From a bacterium (GTDB lineage: Bacteria > Dependentiae > Babeliae > Babeliales > RVW-14), in contig RGUK01000029.1 in assembly GCA_010027825.1 (NCBI GenBank), positions 1 to 15,150 of the forward strand: 15,150 bases of DNA, given 5' to 3'. The notes beneath the pieces are model-generated. The model was not told the DNA's origin, did no database searches, and saw only the letters and a list, made by a program, of their open reading frames with translations. Positions within the stretch are counted from its first letter, which is position 1. Each line of letters opens with the position of its first letter. The position numbers and the translations under genes are program-made. Shown one piece after another: positions 7,228 through 14,563 of the stretch.

Positions 7228-7865
7228 TTGGCTTTAGAGTTAATTATGCCCGCGTGCGTAGTCTGCATTAATAATAACAGCACGAAAGCCGCGTCGACCA
7301 CGTTGTCTATACCGGTGGATTTATATTTCGACGAGTCGAACGCCACGCCGAGAGTTTTATTCGCCGCGGCAATCATGTCGTCTTTTGAAGATTTGCCGTT
7401 TCCAGTGGCGAACTTCTTAATTGTGCTGATCGCGAACCCATTGGATAACAGTTCCGCTTCTTGAGCCCAGGTGGCCACCGTTACTTTCATGCCGCCTAAA
7501 ACTTCAGACGCCGTGGCCACCCGAGACAACACCGCCGGAATCCCGAACTTTTTGTTGACAAAAAACTCCTTCGGGGGAGAGTATTTGACGTCCTCATAAC
7601 CAATTACGTCCGGAGCGGTAACGTTCAGAAACGCCCGCAAACGGACAAAGCGGGCAGCGCCTGATTCCAGACCTTGCGTTGACAGGTCCCACTGAAAAAG
7701 TTGCAGTTTTTCCTGCAACATTTTTTTGCCGGGCTCGTAGTCGTATACCGCAACGCCGCAGTTGCTGCCCAGGTCGAGCCCGAGAAAACGGATTGTGTCT
7801 GCCGTCTTCTTGTTTAGCTTGGCCCCGAACTGTGCCGGGTCCTTGTACATCCTGTACTTGGGCAT
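7224..7865 (-). CDS. RuvC-like Holliday junction resolvase
   Basis: The RNase H-fold signature of RuvC-type resolvases is visible: a first strand FLGLDLGSNCGVAVYD with Asp31, a second acidic site GYEDV with Glu91, a basic stretch FATGNGKSSKDDM (Lys158, Lys161), and a C-terminal helix DNVVDAAFVLLLLM with Asp187 and Asp191. These fit the metal-binding acidic residues of RuvC (Asp, Glu, Asp, Asp). At 213 residues it is somewhat longer than E. coli RuvC because of about 25 residues before the first strand. Phages use such enzymes to cut branched DNA before packaging. The start at 7865 overlaps the upstream gene by 52 bases and has AAAGG about 9 bases ahead. Family confident, biological role inferred. 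Confidence 0.85.
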   Translation of the reverse strand: MPKYRMYKDPAQFGAKLNKKTADTIRFLGLDLGSNCGVAVYDYEPGKKMLQEKLQLFQWDLSTQGLESGAARFVRLRAFLNVTAPDVIGYEDVKYSPPKEFFVNKKFGIPAVLSRVATASEVLGGMKVTVATWAQEAELLSNGFAISTIKKFATGNGKSSKDDMIAAANKTLGVAFDSSKYKSTGIDNVVDAAFVLLLLMQTTHAGIINSKAK

Positions 7866-8524
7866 TTCTTTTGGCCTTTCATTTTTTCATATTCAGCACG
7901 AATATATTCAACAAACGTTTGCGGCTTTTTTTGTTGACAAAGTTCGCGTTCTTGTGCCGCCCGTTCTAATTCTCTTACTCTATTTTGCGTGGTAACCAGT
8001 TGGTGGCCAAGTTCGTTAACTCGTGCTTGCAACACATCATTCAGCATCCGAAGGTGCTCAGCCATGTGGTCGGCGTTATACCACGATTGTTTGTTTTTGG
8101 AAGCAAATTCTCTGACGACTGCTGTGAACCGTGCCATATCTTCACCAGCGGGCGACTCTTCTCCGACCAGAGAAACTTCACGCACGGCCGAAAACCAGGC
8201 CGCACAAAAAATTTCGCCGATGCTGGCGAACAACAACCGCTGCACACAAGAACGAAAATCGTAAAACCCGTGTCGGCGCAGGGCCTTCTCAAAAGACTCA
8301 ACCGGATCTACGGCGTTAACAAAATCTCGCTGTGCGTCGGCCAGACAAGTGGCGACCCGAACAATCTCGTCCGAAGAGATGTTATCCGTATTACCGGTTT
8401 GAATCGCCGCGTCGAGATTCTCGATGGCGATGCGCATGAGCGTCGGCGTGATATAAGCATAATCACGCTCGGGGTTATAAAGCGGTCCGTTGTCGCCCTT
8501 CTTTTTGTAGCCAATACTAGCCAT
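7814..8524 (-). CDS. Unknown protein with C-terminal coiled coil, 236 aa
   Basis: The start is placed at ATG 8524 because AGGGA lies 5 bases upstream within the last codons of the previous gene; the ATG at 8530 overlaps that site. The product (MASIGYKKKGDNGPLY...) is mainly helical. Residues about 145-215 form a coiled coil (MLNDVLQARVNELGHQLVTT followed by NRVRELERAAQEREL). The middle part (CVQRLLFASIGEIFCAAWFSA) is hydrophobic but lies in a helical context, not clearly membrane. The last 17 residues are read from DNA that also encodes the start of the RuvC-like protein in another frame and look random. No family recognised; coiled coil suggests oligomerisation or a scaffold-like role. Confidence 0.7.
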   Translation of the reverse strand: MASIGYKKKGDNGPLYNPERDYAYITPTLMRIAIENLDAAIQTGNTDNISSDEIVRVATCLADAQRDFVNAVDPVESFEKALRRHGFYDFRSCVQRLLFASIGEIFCAAWFSAVREVSLVGEESPAGEDMARFTAVVREFASKNKQSWYNADHMAEHLRMLNDVLQARVNELGHQLVTTQNRVRELERAAQERELCQQKKPQTFVEYIRAEYEKMKGQKKCPSTGCTRTRHSSGPS

Positions 8525-8526
8525 AG

Positions 8527-9387
8527 TCATCCCTGACTTGTAGAAGTATCGAATTCGTCCTGAAACATTTTATGCCGGCATTGCTGGCACGTAAGACTCG
8601 CCTCGCCTGGGTTAAACCAACCGTTTGAATTACACGTCGGGCACTCGCGAACAACATATGTAATCGGGTGGACTGCGGCTTCGCATTTATCGTAACCAAC
8701 CCAGCAAAAAGCACAAGGGTGAGTGAACTGTTGTGGACACGGCTTAGTCCGGCAGCGAATCTCAATCTTCTCCCTGTTTTCTTTTAACATACTGCTCGAA
8801 ACGCTGATCTTTGTAAAACTCGGGTGCGTTCTGCTGCTCGCCGCTTCAACGTGAGCGTAAAACAGGAGGTTCACAAAATTCAGCGGTGTGCGGCACGGAT
8901 ACGGGCCCCAAGGTTTTGAAAAACCAAGCGTCTGCGAAATGCCGCGGCAACTGTTAACGGAAATAAACTGCGTGAACAACATCGGGCAGGGTGAGCCAGC
9001 CAAAGCCCGGCAATAAAACAGATAGCCTGGAATCTTCTTTTTACGCATCGGCCGCATGTCTTCCAAGCAGACAGGCACTCGTTCGTCGGCCATTTGCTGC
9101 GTCCACGGCAGAACAGGAATGCCCGCCTGCAGTTTGTCGACATTGCCGGCTAAACGCCAAGCCAACTCAGCCGCCATTTTGCGAGACAAAGTCACGCCGG
9201 CCAGAACACGAATAGATTCAAAAACAGCGCCCTCAGATACGCTTGCCGGCAGCACCTCCACAATATCTTTGCAGATATCGCGGGGCGTGCTGCCGGTCAA
9301 AGTGCGGTCGATATAGGGATGAAGTGCTGTTTTAAAAATCTTATCGCGTCTAGTCAGAATTCTCTGATAGCTAAACGCGGTGGTCAT
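8527..9387 (-). CDS. Cysteine-rich zinc-binding protein, 286 aa, with a doubtful stretch at 8765-8844
   Basis: The C-terminal third carries two metal sites: Cys212, Cys217, Cys225, Cys228, Cys235 and then a clear zinc ribbon, CPTC (249-252) with CQQC (267-270). The N-terminal two thirds are helical and end NFVNLLFYAHVEA. Between residues about 183 and 208 the current frame reads unconvincingly (ASSRTHPSFTKISVSSS), whereas the -1 frame reads EQQNAPEFYKDQRFEQYVKR and ends at a TGA at 8762. Either two compensating one-base errors hide one intact protein, or there are two genes, the second being a small zinc protein starting at ATG 8790 or nearby. ATG 9387 overlaps the previous gene's likely stop as ATGA. 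Family not recognised; zinc ribbon suggests binding of DNA or RNA. Confidence 0.6.
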   Translation of the reverse strand: MTTAFSYQRILTRRDKIFKTALHPYIDRTLTGSTPRDICKDIVEVLPASVSEGAVFESIRVLAGVTLSRKMAAELAWRLAGNVDKLQAGIPVLPWTQQMADERVPVCLEDMRPMRKKKIPGYLFYCRALAGSPCPMLFTQFISVNSCRGISQTLGFSKPWGPYPCRTPLNFVNLLFYAHVEAASSRTHPSFTKISVSSSMLKENREKIEIRCRTKPCPQQFTHPCAFCWVGYDKCEAAVHPITYVVRECPTCNSNGWFNPGEASLTCQQCRHKMFQDEFDTSTSQG

Positions 9388-9892
9388 GAATTTTTACTCG
9401 CTTCGGCTGAAATAATCGGACGGATCTGCCGGTCCGGATTGGCGGTTTCCCACTGCTGATCAGCACCCCCATTTCGCCCGACAGCAACTTATAGATGTCG
9501 CCGGCACAGATGACGTTCTTGACCGACGCTGTTTTGTAATCGCTGTATCCGGTCTCAGAATTTGCGTCCTTTGTCCGGAACGTAATAGCGATATCCTCGA
9601 TAGACAGGTCTTCGGGAATCGGCTCAGAAAGCCCGACGCCGTTCAGAATCTTGCCAATCTCCTGCAACTTTTCGTATCGGCTATAGAGGGCCGACATGCG
9701 CTCGCTTACCTCCGCGATAGTCGCTACAGGATTAATTGCCATAGCCTTAGCCTGTTCTTTCAACTTTTGCATTTGCTCAGCCATCTGGGCCTCAGCCATT
9801 TGCTTGAGGGCCGCGGACAGCCCGCTCGTATCCAAAGCAACATTTGTCGAGCCAGAATTAGCACGAGGTGTAGCACACGACTTGTTTGTCAT
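9384..9892 (-). CDS. Coiled-coil protein, about 169 aa if one G is missing at 9466-9470
   Basis: ATG 9892 has AAGGAA 7 bases upstream. After a short polar N-terminus comes a heptad-rich helix (residues about 27-75, LKQMAEAQMAEQMQKLKEQA and ERMSALYSRYEKLQEIGKIL), then an alpha/beta domain (SIEDIAITFRTKD, VICAGDIYKLLSGEMG). As sequenced, the frame then gives a basic tail to a stop at 9371. Restoring one G in the run of five at 9466-9470 instead gives ADQQWETANPDRQIRPIISA and a TGA at 9384 that overlaps the next ATG as ATGA, the spacing used elsewhere in this operon. The latter ending is preferred. No family recognised; oligomer through the coiled coil is likely. Confidence 0.6.
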
Positions 9893-9896
9893 AGAT

Positions 9897-10304
9897 TTAT
9901 TCCTTCAAAATGACTGCAAAACCGATCCAACAACGAATGCCGGTGTGAATATTTGTATCAGGATCATACATGAGGTCAACAGGGCTGCCGGTAACAATAA
10001 AAAAACTATCAATTTCACGCGGCAGGTGCCCGGCACACGACAGACCTAAATTCAACATAAACGCCAAAGCGTAATCAGGTTTGGGGTTTAAATCATATGA
10101 AAACAACGGAATACGCAAGTACTCGTCGTGTTCTGTTAAATCCCACGCTGGCTCTTCGCCCGGCTGAAAAGCGGCGCCCAACACCATCCAATTTTTCTTT
10201 TCGCCGTGTTTGAGCTTTCGCACATAAGCCGGGGCAAACGGAGTGCCTTCAGGCCAACCCTCGCGTGTCTTGGCGATGTCAACACGAACAACATTAAGCG
10301 ACAT
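9897..10304 (-). CDS. Unknown phage protein, 135 aa
   Basis: Start placed at ATG 10304 (MSLNVVRVDIAKTREGWPEG); an upstream in-frame ATG at 10349 lies well inside the glycosyltransferase gene and adds an unconvincing basic leader. The gene overlaps the glycosyltransferase stop by 11 bases. The protein looks beta-rich and globular (NWMVLGAAFQ, YLRIPLFSYD, DSFFIVTGSPVDLMYD, CWIGFAVILKE), with no membrane segment. The length and strand pattern would suit a small structural or binding domain, but I recognise no family. Confidence 0.65.
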   Translation of the reverse strand: MSLNVVRVDIAKTREGWPEGTPFAPAYVRKLKHGEKKNWMVLGAAFQPGEEPAWDLTEHDEYLRIPLFSYDLNPKPDYALAFMLNLGLSCAGHLPREIDSFFIVTGSPVDLMYDPDTNIHTGIRCWIGFAVILKE

Positions 10305-11037
10305 TTGGCGTCTCGTAATCAAAACCCACAGGCGGAGCATCGAAACCACGGCGCTGTGCGACGGATTCTACACCGCTGGCGTTCGCCTGAATCATGACGT
10401 TATCTCGAAAATGGCACAACTGCAGGTCGTGCTGGCGTAGCAATTCGCCAAACATGACGTCGCCGCCGTAATGTCTAATTTTCGGCGATGGCCAGTCAAA
10501 CATCTGCAGTACTTCAGTTCGTGCAACCCACCACCCACCGGCAGCGTATTTGACGTACGGTACCGGCGGTTTACCGTTGAACCACGGCTGGGCTTTGATC
10601 CACTCGCCCTGATTGCCGAGCAGGCCCTGCGTATACACAGACCCGATCACGCTGCAATAATCCATGTGTGCCAGGATACGTGACAACCACGTTTCTGTGT
10701 CGACGTCTGGGTCGATGTAGGAATTGTCGTCAAACCACATTGTTAGCGGTGCAGTTAACGGCTTATCGTAAAACAATCGCCGCATCATCGGGTATTTGTA
10801 GATGTTGGTTTCAGAATCCACGACGACTGGGACTGCATAGTCCGAGACGTCGGTGAACGCTGCTGCTGCCTCGCGCGTTGCATCGCCCACGGCATTGAAA
10901 CCAAACCGAAACTCAACGTTTGATTCGCCCAGTTCGTGCATTGGGCGGTTGAGAATCCGTCGGGCCAACTGACAGCAATAGTCGTCAGCACCGTAAAACA
11001 GAATACAGACGCACAAATCTGCGGATCCATCCGCCAT
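10294..11037 (-). CDS. Glycosyltransferase, GT2-like (GT-A fold)
   Basis: A 247-residue protein with GT-A features. The first strand ADLCVCILFYGADD is followed by helix CCQLARRILNR, and residues 99-106 read TMWFDDNS, where Asp103-Asp104 form the DxD-like metal and nucleotide-sugar site. Further conserved-looking blocks are KYAAGGWWVART (163-174), typical of the acceptor side of GT2-type enzymes, and HYGGDVMFGELLRQ (189-202), which resembles the E/D-D-x-x-x-G-x-R/x-L block after it. Sugar, acceptor and product are unknown; phage candidates include hydroxylated bases of phage DNA or host surface glycans. GAGG lies about 11 bases before the ATG, so the ribosome site is not ideal. Unrelated in fold to the GT4-like gene at 545-1588. 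Confidence 0.7.
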   Translation of the reverse strand: MADGSADLCVCILFYGADDYCCQLARRILNRPMHELGESNVEFRFGFNAVGDATREAAAAFTDVSDYAVPVVVDSETNIYKYPMMRRLFYDKPLTAPLTMWFDDNSYIDPDVDTETWLSRILAHMDYCSVIGSVYTQGLLGNQGEWIKAQPWFNGKPPVPYVKYAAGGWWVARTEVLQMFDWPSPKIRHYGGDVMFGELLRQHDLQLCHFRDNVMIQANASGVESVAQRRGFDAPPVGFDYETPNVA

Positions 11038-11066
11038 AGCAGCAGTTCCCTCTGCGGCTTCGAAAA

Positions 11067-11615
11067 TTAGAGTTTGATCTTACCTAATGAACACTTTTCC
11101 ACTGCTACTGGAATGACAACCGGTGCGACCCTTGAGCGAGCGAGTGGCCGCAAAGCAGCCATTACGTCCTCAATGTTAGGCTTAATTTCTCGCCCCGCCT
11201 GGTCGACGATCTTCTCCATCGCGGTTAGAAATTTTGATCGATCTTTCTGCGAGGCAAATACAAACCGCACAGAAAATTGCGTTATCGACTTGCCGGCGTG
11301 TTCCTCGGCAATGTCGAAACGTTCCCAACTCGTGTCGGGCTTGTTCCGGGTATAGAGCGTAGAGATCCTACCCAGAGAATCATATAACACTAGTGCCAGC
11401 GAAGTATCTAAATTCGCAGACACTGAAAAAACGTGCGGCGTACGCGTCGTCGGAATAAACGGCAGTTTTTCAGCCGACGTTTCTTCTAACGGTACACGTG
11501 TTAACTGCACGGGTACGGTTCGAAACCCGGCTACGTGGTCATTGACAGCGATCTCCGATTCAAGGGCACGTACACCGGGCTCAATAACAATGGGTACGTT
11601 TTTGATGGTAAACAT
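11067..11615 (-). CDS. Unknown phage protein, 182 aa
   Basis: Starts MFTIKNVPIVIEPGVRALES with TAGGA formed across the previous stop codon. The first two thirds are beta-rich (HVFSVSANLDTSLALVLYDS, ITQFSVRFVFASQ) and the last third is helical (KFLTAMEKIVDQAGREIKPN) followed by a basic Val/Ile-rich end. No signal peptide, metal site or recognised motif. It sits 7 bases after the DUF1016-N-like gene and 29 bases before the GT2-like gene. The coding character is even along the length. Confidence 0.7.
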   Translation of the reverse strand: MFTIKNVPIVIEPGVRALESEIAVNDHVAGFRTVPVQLTRVPLEETSAEKLPFIPTTRTPHVFSVSANLDTSLALVLYDSLGRISTLYTRNKPDTSWERFDIAEEHAGKSITQFSVRFVFASQKDRSKFLTAMEKIVDQAGREIKPNIEDVMAALRPLARSRVAPVVIPVAVEKCSLGKIKL

Positions 11616-11622
11616 AGGTGTC

Positions 11623-12510
11623 CTATCGCGTGATTTGTGAACGAGACTTTCGACTTGTATCCGTGTCGTCTGTTTCTTCCTCCTCGTCGTCTAACTTGTC
11701 TATAATTTCTTCTCGAATTTTCCGGCACATTGCCCGATGATCGGCAATAATATCGGACAAGCGGTCGAAGTTTTCTTCGACTTCCTTCAAATAACCGCGC
11801 ACCGTTTCGTCAATCTTGGTGGGCGAGGCGTTCGCAATGTCGTCGTAGATGTTGTCGCTTTCCTCGTTCAACCACAGTTGGTCAGAACGAGAAATAAACC
11901 GCCGCTGATGCTGCAGCAAATCGGCGACCTGCTGCTTGAGGCCCTTGGGGGCTTCATGCGTCCTGCCGGCCCCGGGTCGTTTCTTGCCGCGGATTTCCTG
12001 CAGTTCGCCGGCCAGCGTCTTTGCCGTGTACGCCTCTTCGGCACACTTTTCCTCAATCGCTGCCCGCTGCGTGTCATCTGGAATCTGGGCCAGCAATTGC
12101 ACGTGCGTGGCCGTCAATCGCCAGCGCGGCCGTTCGGGGCACCGCAGTTCCAGCAAACGACGAACTTCATGCTCGGACGGATACCGTTCGAAAAACATTA
12201 CAGAATTTCGCAACTGTTCGACCGAGTACACCGGAGCAAAAATCGACATAATCAGTGCTTCACCGTCAATATGTGCTGACTGCTGCTCAGTTGTGAGGTA
12301 CTTGTCCGGATCGCCCTGGACCTCGGTAATCAGCTTGCCGATGTTCCAAACTGCCTGAATGCTTGTGTTTTGTGCGTCACTGAACAACCGGTCGATCTGT
12401 GCAACGACCTTCTGTAAAGCCGGGGTCAGGTCACCGACTTCGGGGGAGATCTCGCCAGCGTGAACAACTTCGCCGGTAATAACGAGACCGTTTTCTTTAT
12501 TACTCATCAT
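11623..12510 (-). CDS. DUF1016-N-like (YhcG N-terminal-like) protein without a visible nuclease domain
   Basis: Residues about 50-175 resemble the DUF1016 N-terminal domain: SIQAVWNIGKLITEVQ (family: W-x-I-G-x-x-I), SVEQLRNSVMFFERYP (family: L-R-x-M-x-x-F), then LTATHVQLLAQIPDDTQRAA and AKTLAGELQEI (family: L-S-W-S-H-x-x-x-L ... S-V-R-E-L). The PD-(D/E)xK nuclease that usually follows in YhcG-type proteins is not seen; instead the C-terminal part is helical (about 190-270), with a very acidic stretch DDEEEETDD and a basic tip. GGGAGAAG precedes two adjacent ATG codons (12510 and 12507). Family match is from memory of the pattern and moderate; role, possibly DNA binding or a host-defence related function, is inferred. 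Confidence 0.5.
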   Translation of the reverse strand: MMSNKENGLVITGEVVHAGEISPEVGDLTPALQKVVAQIDRLFSDAQNTSIQAVWNIGKLITEVQGDPDKYLTTEQQSAHIDGEALIMSIFAPVYSVEQLRNSVMFFERYPSEHEVRRLLELRCPERPRWRLTATHVQLLAQIPDDTQRAAIEEKCAEEAYTAKTLAGELQEIRGKKRPGAGRTHEAPKGLKQQVADLLQHQRRFISRSDQLWLNEESDNIYDDIANASPTKIDETVRGYLKEVEENFDRLSDIIADHRAMCRKIREEIIDKLDDEEEETDDTDTSRKSRSQITR

Positions 12511-12522
12511 CTTCTCCCTAAG

Positions 12523-13686
12523 TTATCGGGCGTTCCATCCTTCTTCTTTTTCAGGGACCAACATACGCATGGCGGCACCCTGCAAAATATCTCTGTACAT
12601 GGCGTATTCGGTTTTGGCGATGCGTAAAACCGAGCAAGCCAGGTCATAAACGTTTCGAGAAGCGAGAACCGGGCGGCTATAAACCTCAAGTGGTTGTCGC
12701 AGTTTTAAATCTGAGCCGGCAGTCATTGCGTTTTTGACAATAGACGCCGCCGTGTCAGTTTTGATTTTGAATTTGCACAGATAGTTCGTCCAGTAGCGGA
12801 CGGCTTTATCGTGATCGGATTTTTTATCAGAAAAGTTCAGCGACATGCTCAGCAGTTTTCGCATCTGTGCCGCGAGGGCATCCATATCGACGTTTCGGCT
12901 GGCTACTCGCGTGGCCATGGCCGTGGTTCTGCCGAGCAAATCAGCCCCCGCGTGCACGACTTTTGTTTTCGTCGTCGTCGGTTCAAACGCAACACCAAAG
13001 CGCGTGTACACACACAACGCACCTTTAACAGCCTGCCCGACATCTTCTCGGTTTGAGAAGTACCAGCCAGCGGCGAACGTGTGCCGGGGATCCGGGTGCA
13101 ATGCTTCCCGACGCGAATTGGCGTCGATGAAGTACAGCCGCAGTTCCCGCCCCACGATTTCGGCCCTGTAGAACTCTGCGTGGCGTTGCTTGTCCTGCAG
13201 GGCGGCCGCCACGATATCGAAAAATTCTGTGTTGTCCAGCATGCGGTGGTCGAGGCCGAGAAAGCCCTCAATCGCCCGCTCCTGATGGTTGACGAGCAAC
13301 GTGCGTTCCCGCAACACTTCAAACCGCACACGGAGTGCGGTGTTGTAAATGCTGACCGCCGCGGCGATGTCGTCGGCATGGCTGTCCCTATCGGGCAACC
13401 GGCGTGACACCTCTCCGGCCAATTCGTTGAAAATAGTCACGAGCCCCCCGCTCAACGCTCGACACAATGCTTCAAAACCGAGCGGGTTAAACCTGTAACC
13501 GCTTTCGACCAGCCGTCCGTCGCCACGCATTGCGAGCTGGGATTCGTCCACCACGGGCACACATTCCGTATGTGCTGCCCGGTTTGCCAAAAAAGCCCGA
13601 CACTCGTCAAGTTGGCCGGACTGGAAGAAAAGCGCCGTGACTGGAGCGAAAACGCTACGCGAGTTGTGGGCGACGCGAAAAGACAC
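12523..13686 (-). CDS. DUF932-like phage/plasmid protein, 387 aa, GTG start
   Basis: The GTG at 13686 is chosen because GGAG lies 8 bases upstream and the sequence is protein-like from there (VSFRVAHNSRSVFAPVTALF). The order of blocks resembles DUF932 (TIGR03299-type) proteins: YRFNPLGFEALCRAL near 64-78, the LLVNHQ...GFLGLDHRMLDNTEFFDIV region at 130-159, then ELRLYFID near 181-188, GWYFSNREDVGQAVKGALCV at 207-225 (family: G-x-x-x-S-N-S-E-x-G), and KVVHAG near 242-247. DUF932 proteins are common on phages and plasmids, but their biochemical role is unknown. It could alternatively be the second half of a fusion with the 177-aa gene if the run of five T at 13707-13711 is one base too long. Confidence 0.55.
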   Translation of the reverse strand: MSFRVAHNSRSVFAPVTALFFQSGQLDECRAFLANRAAHTECVPVVDESQLAMRGDGRLVESGYRFNPLGFEALCRALSGGLVTIFNELAGEVSRRLPDRDSHADDIAAAVSIYNTALRVRFEVLRERTLLVNHQERAIEGFLGLDHRMLDNTEFFDIVAAALQDKQRHAEFYRAEIVGRELRLYFIDANSRREALHPDPRHTFAAGWYFSNREDVGQAVKGALCVYTRFGVAFEPTTTKTKVVHAGADLLGRTTAMATRVASRNVDMDALAAQMRKLLSMSLNFSDKKSDHDKAVRYWTNYLCKFKIKTDTAASIVKNAMTAGSDLKLRQPLEVYSRPVLASRNVYDLACSVLRIAKTEYAMYRDILQGAAMRMLVPEKEEGWNAR

Positions 13687-13702
13687 GGGCGACTCCGTTG
13701 CC

Positions 13703-14236
13703 CTAACCCAAAAACCACTCCGAGCCGACGCACTTAAAGAACGACGCGGTTGGTTCGACCGTGAGTATGGCGTTTTCGAGATGCATTGTCCAGCGTGGCC
13801 CAACAGATTGTGCCCCTAGAACGTTGTGGGCACAATACATTGTGCGTACGACCGGAAACACGAACACGAAGCCCTTGGTGGCGTCGATTTCTTGCTTGTG
13901 CAGATTCTTTACAATTGCTTTAAACAGCCTATTCTTTTCAGCCGGTTTAAAAAGATCAGCGATTGTAAGTTCATGCATGCCTGGAAATCGCCGGCCGCAC
14001 AGGCGTACCGGAAACCGCGTGCTGGAATTGAACCACCGAAAACTCAGTTTTGGGACGCCTGTTTCGTTTCTGCATTCGTTAACAAGTCTGCCCCACGAAT
14101 TGATTTTAATTCCGCATTCAGTAAATACGCGCTTGATGACCCGCTCTTCATAGGCGAGTTGCCGTTGCAGGCGAATCGCTGCAGCAGCGTCGCCTGTTTC
14201 ATTGAATATGTTGTCAAAAAACTGATCGCGGTCCAT
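13703..14236 (-). CDS. Unknown phage protein, 177 aa
   Basis: ATG 14236 overlaps the stop of the 89-aa gene (TAATG). The protein (MDRDQFFDNIFNETGDAAAA...) starts with helices, continues with a beta-rich part (FVFVFPVVRTMYCAHNVLG, HLENAILTVEPTASFF) and ends ...GSEWFLG. It contains five scattered cysteines but no regular zinc pattern. No family recognised. If one T is removed from TTTTT close to its stop, the frame runs on through SEWFWVRATESPVSFRV into the DUF932-like protein, so it may be the N-terminal part of a larger protein; a good ribosome site before the downstream GTG argues for two genes. Confidence 0.6.
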   Translation of the reverse strand: MDRDQFFDNIFNETGDAAAAIRLQRQLAYEERVIKRVFTECGIKINSWGRLVNECRNETGVPKLSFRWFNSSTRFPVRLCGRRFPGMHELTIADLFKPAEKNRLFKAIVKNLHKQEIDATKGFVFVFPVVRTMYCAHNVLGAQSVGPRWTMHLENAILTVEPTASFFKCVGSEWFLG

Positions 14237-14505
14237 TACACCACCGCAGTATCACGAGCTTCTCGACGAACACGAATCATTTCATCGGCCAGGTTGTAGG
14301 CCGCGTATGCGATTCCTTCATACATAGTGCCACCGTCTTCCTGTTCAATCTCCGCAAGGCGTCTCATTTCTTTGTTGTTGGTCAAAATTCCCTGCAGTGC
14401 CACCGCGGCAAAATGGTCACGCAACGTAATACCCTCGCCGCCTACGGGGGTGTCCGCGGCTTGCGGGTAAACCGGCCCGCCTGTGTTTTTTACTTTTGTA
14501 AGCAT
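14236..14505 (-). CDS. Small phage protein with GITLRD-type motif, 89 aa
   Basis: The 89-residue product begins MLTKVKNTGGPVYPQ and contains GITLRDHFAAVALQGIL (residues about 25-41) and YNLADEMIRVRREA near the end. This layout, a short N-terminal leader, a GxTLRDxFA block, then a C-terminal helix with A-D-x-M, is a recurring small phage/prophage protein of unknown function. GAGA precedes the ATG by about 5 bases, and a palindrome and possible promoter lie 30-60 bases upstream, so this gene may begin a transcription unit. The stop overlaps the next start by one base. Confidence 0.75.
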   Translation of the reverse strand: MLTKVKNTGGPVYPQAADTPVGGEGITLRDHFAAVALQGILTNNKEMRRLAEIEQEDGGTMYEGIAYAAYNLADEMIRVRREARDTAVV

Positions 14506-14531
14506 GTGTTCTCTTTGTTTTTGGTGTTGAA

Positions 14532-14562
14532 ACTATACCGACGGTATATTCTCCGCCGGCAA
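14532..14562 (-). promoter_or_regulatory. Possible promoter overlapped by a palindromic operator-like site
   Basis: A perfect 7-bp inverted repeat with one central base, TATACCG-A-CGGTATA, lies at 14534-14548. On the minus strand TTGCCG (14562-14557) and TATAGT (14537-14532) have a 19-base spacer, so they could be -35 and -10 boxes, and the palindrome covers the -10 side. This is the shape of a repressor-controlled promoter for the 14505-and-down gene group. No other copy was noticed in the window. Hexamer match is moderate. Confidence 0.4.
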
Positions 14563-14563
14563 A

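Noticed and set aside
8517..8765. 82-aa frame with a TTG start after GGGAGAAG
   Set aside because: It lies in another frame across the zinc-ribbon coding region, where the CxxC pattern is clearly real.
12523..13803. Longer DUF932-like frame starting at 13803
   Set aside because: The first 39 residues overlap the 177-aa gene in a different frame and look random; GTG 13686 has a good ribosome site.
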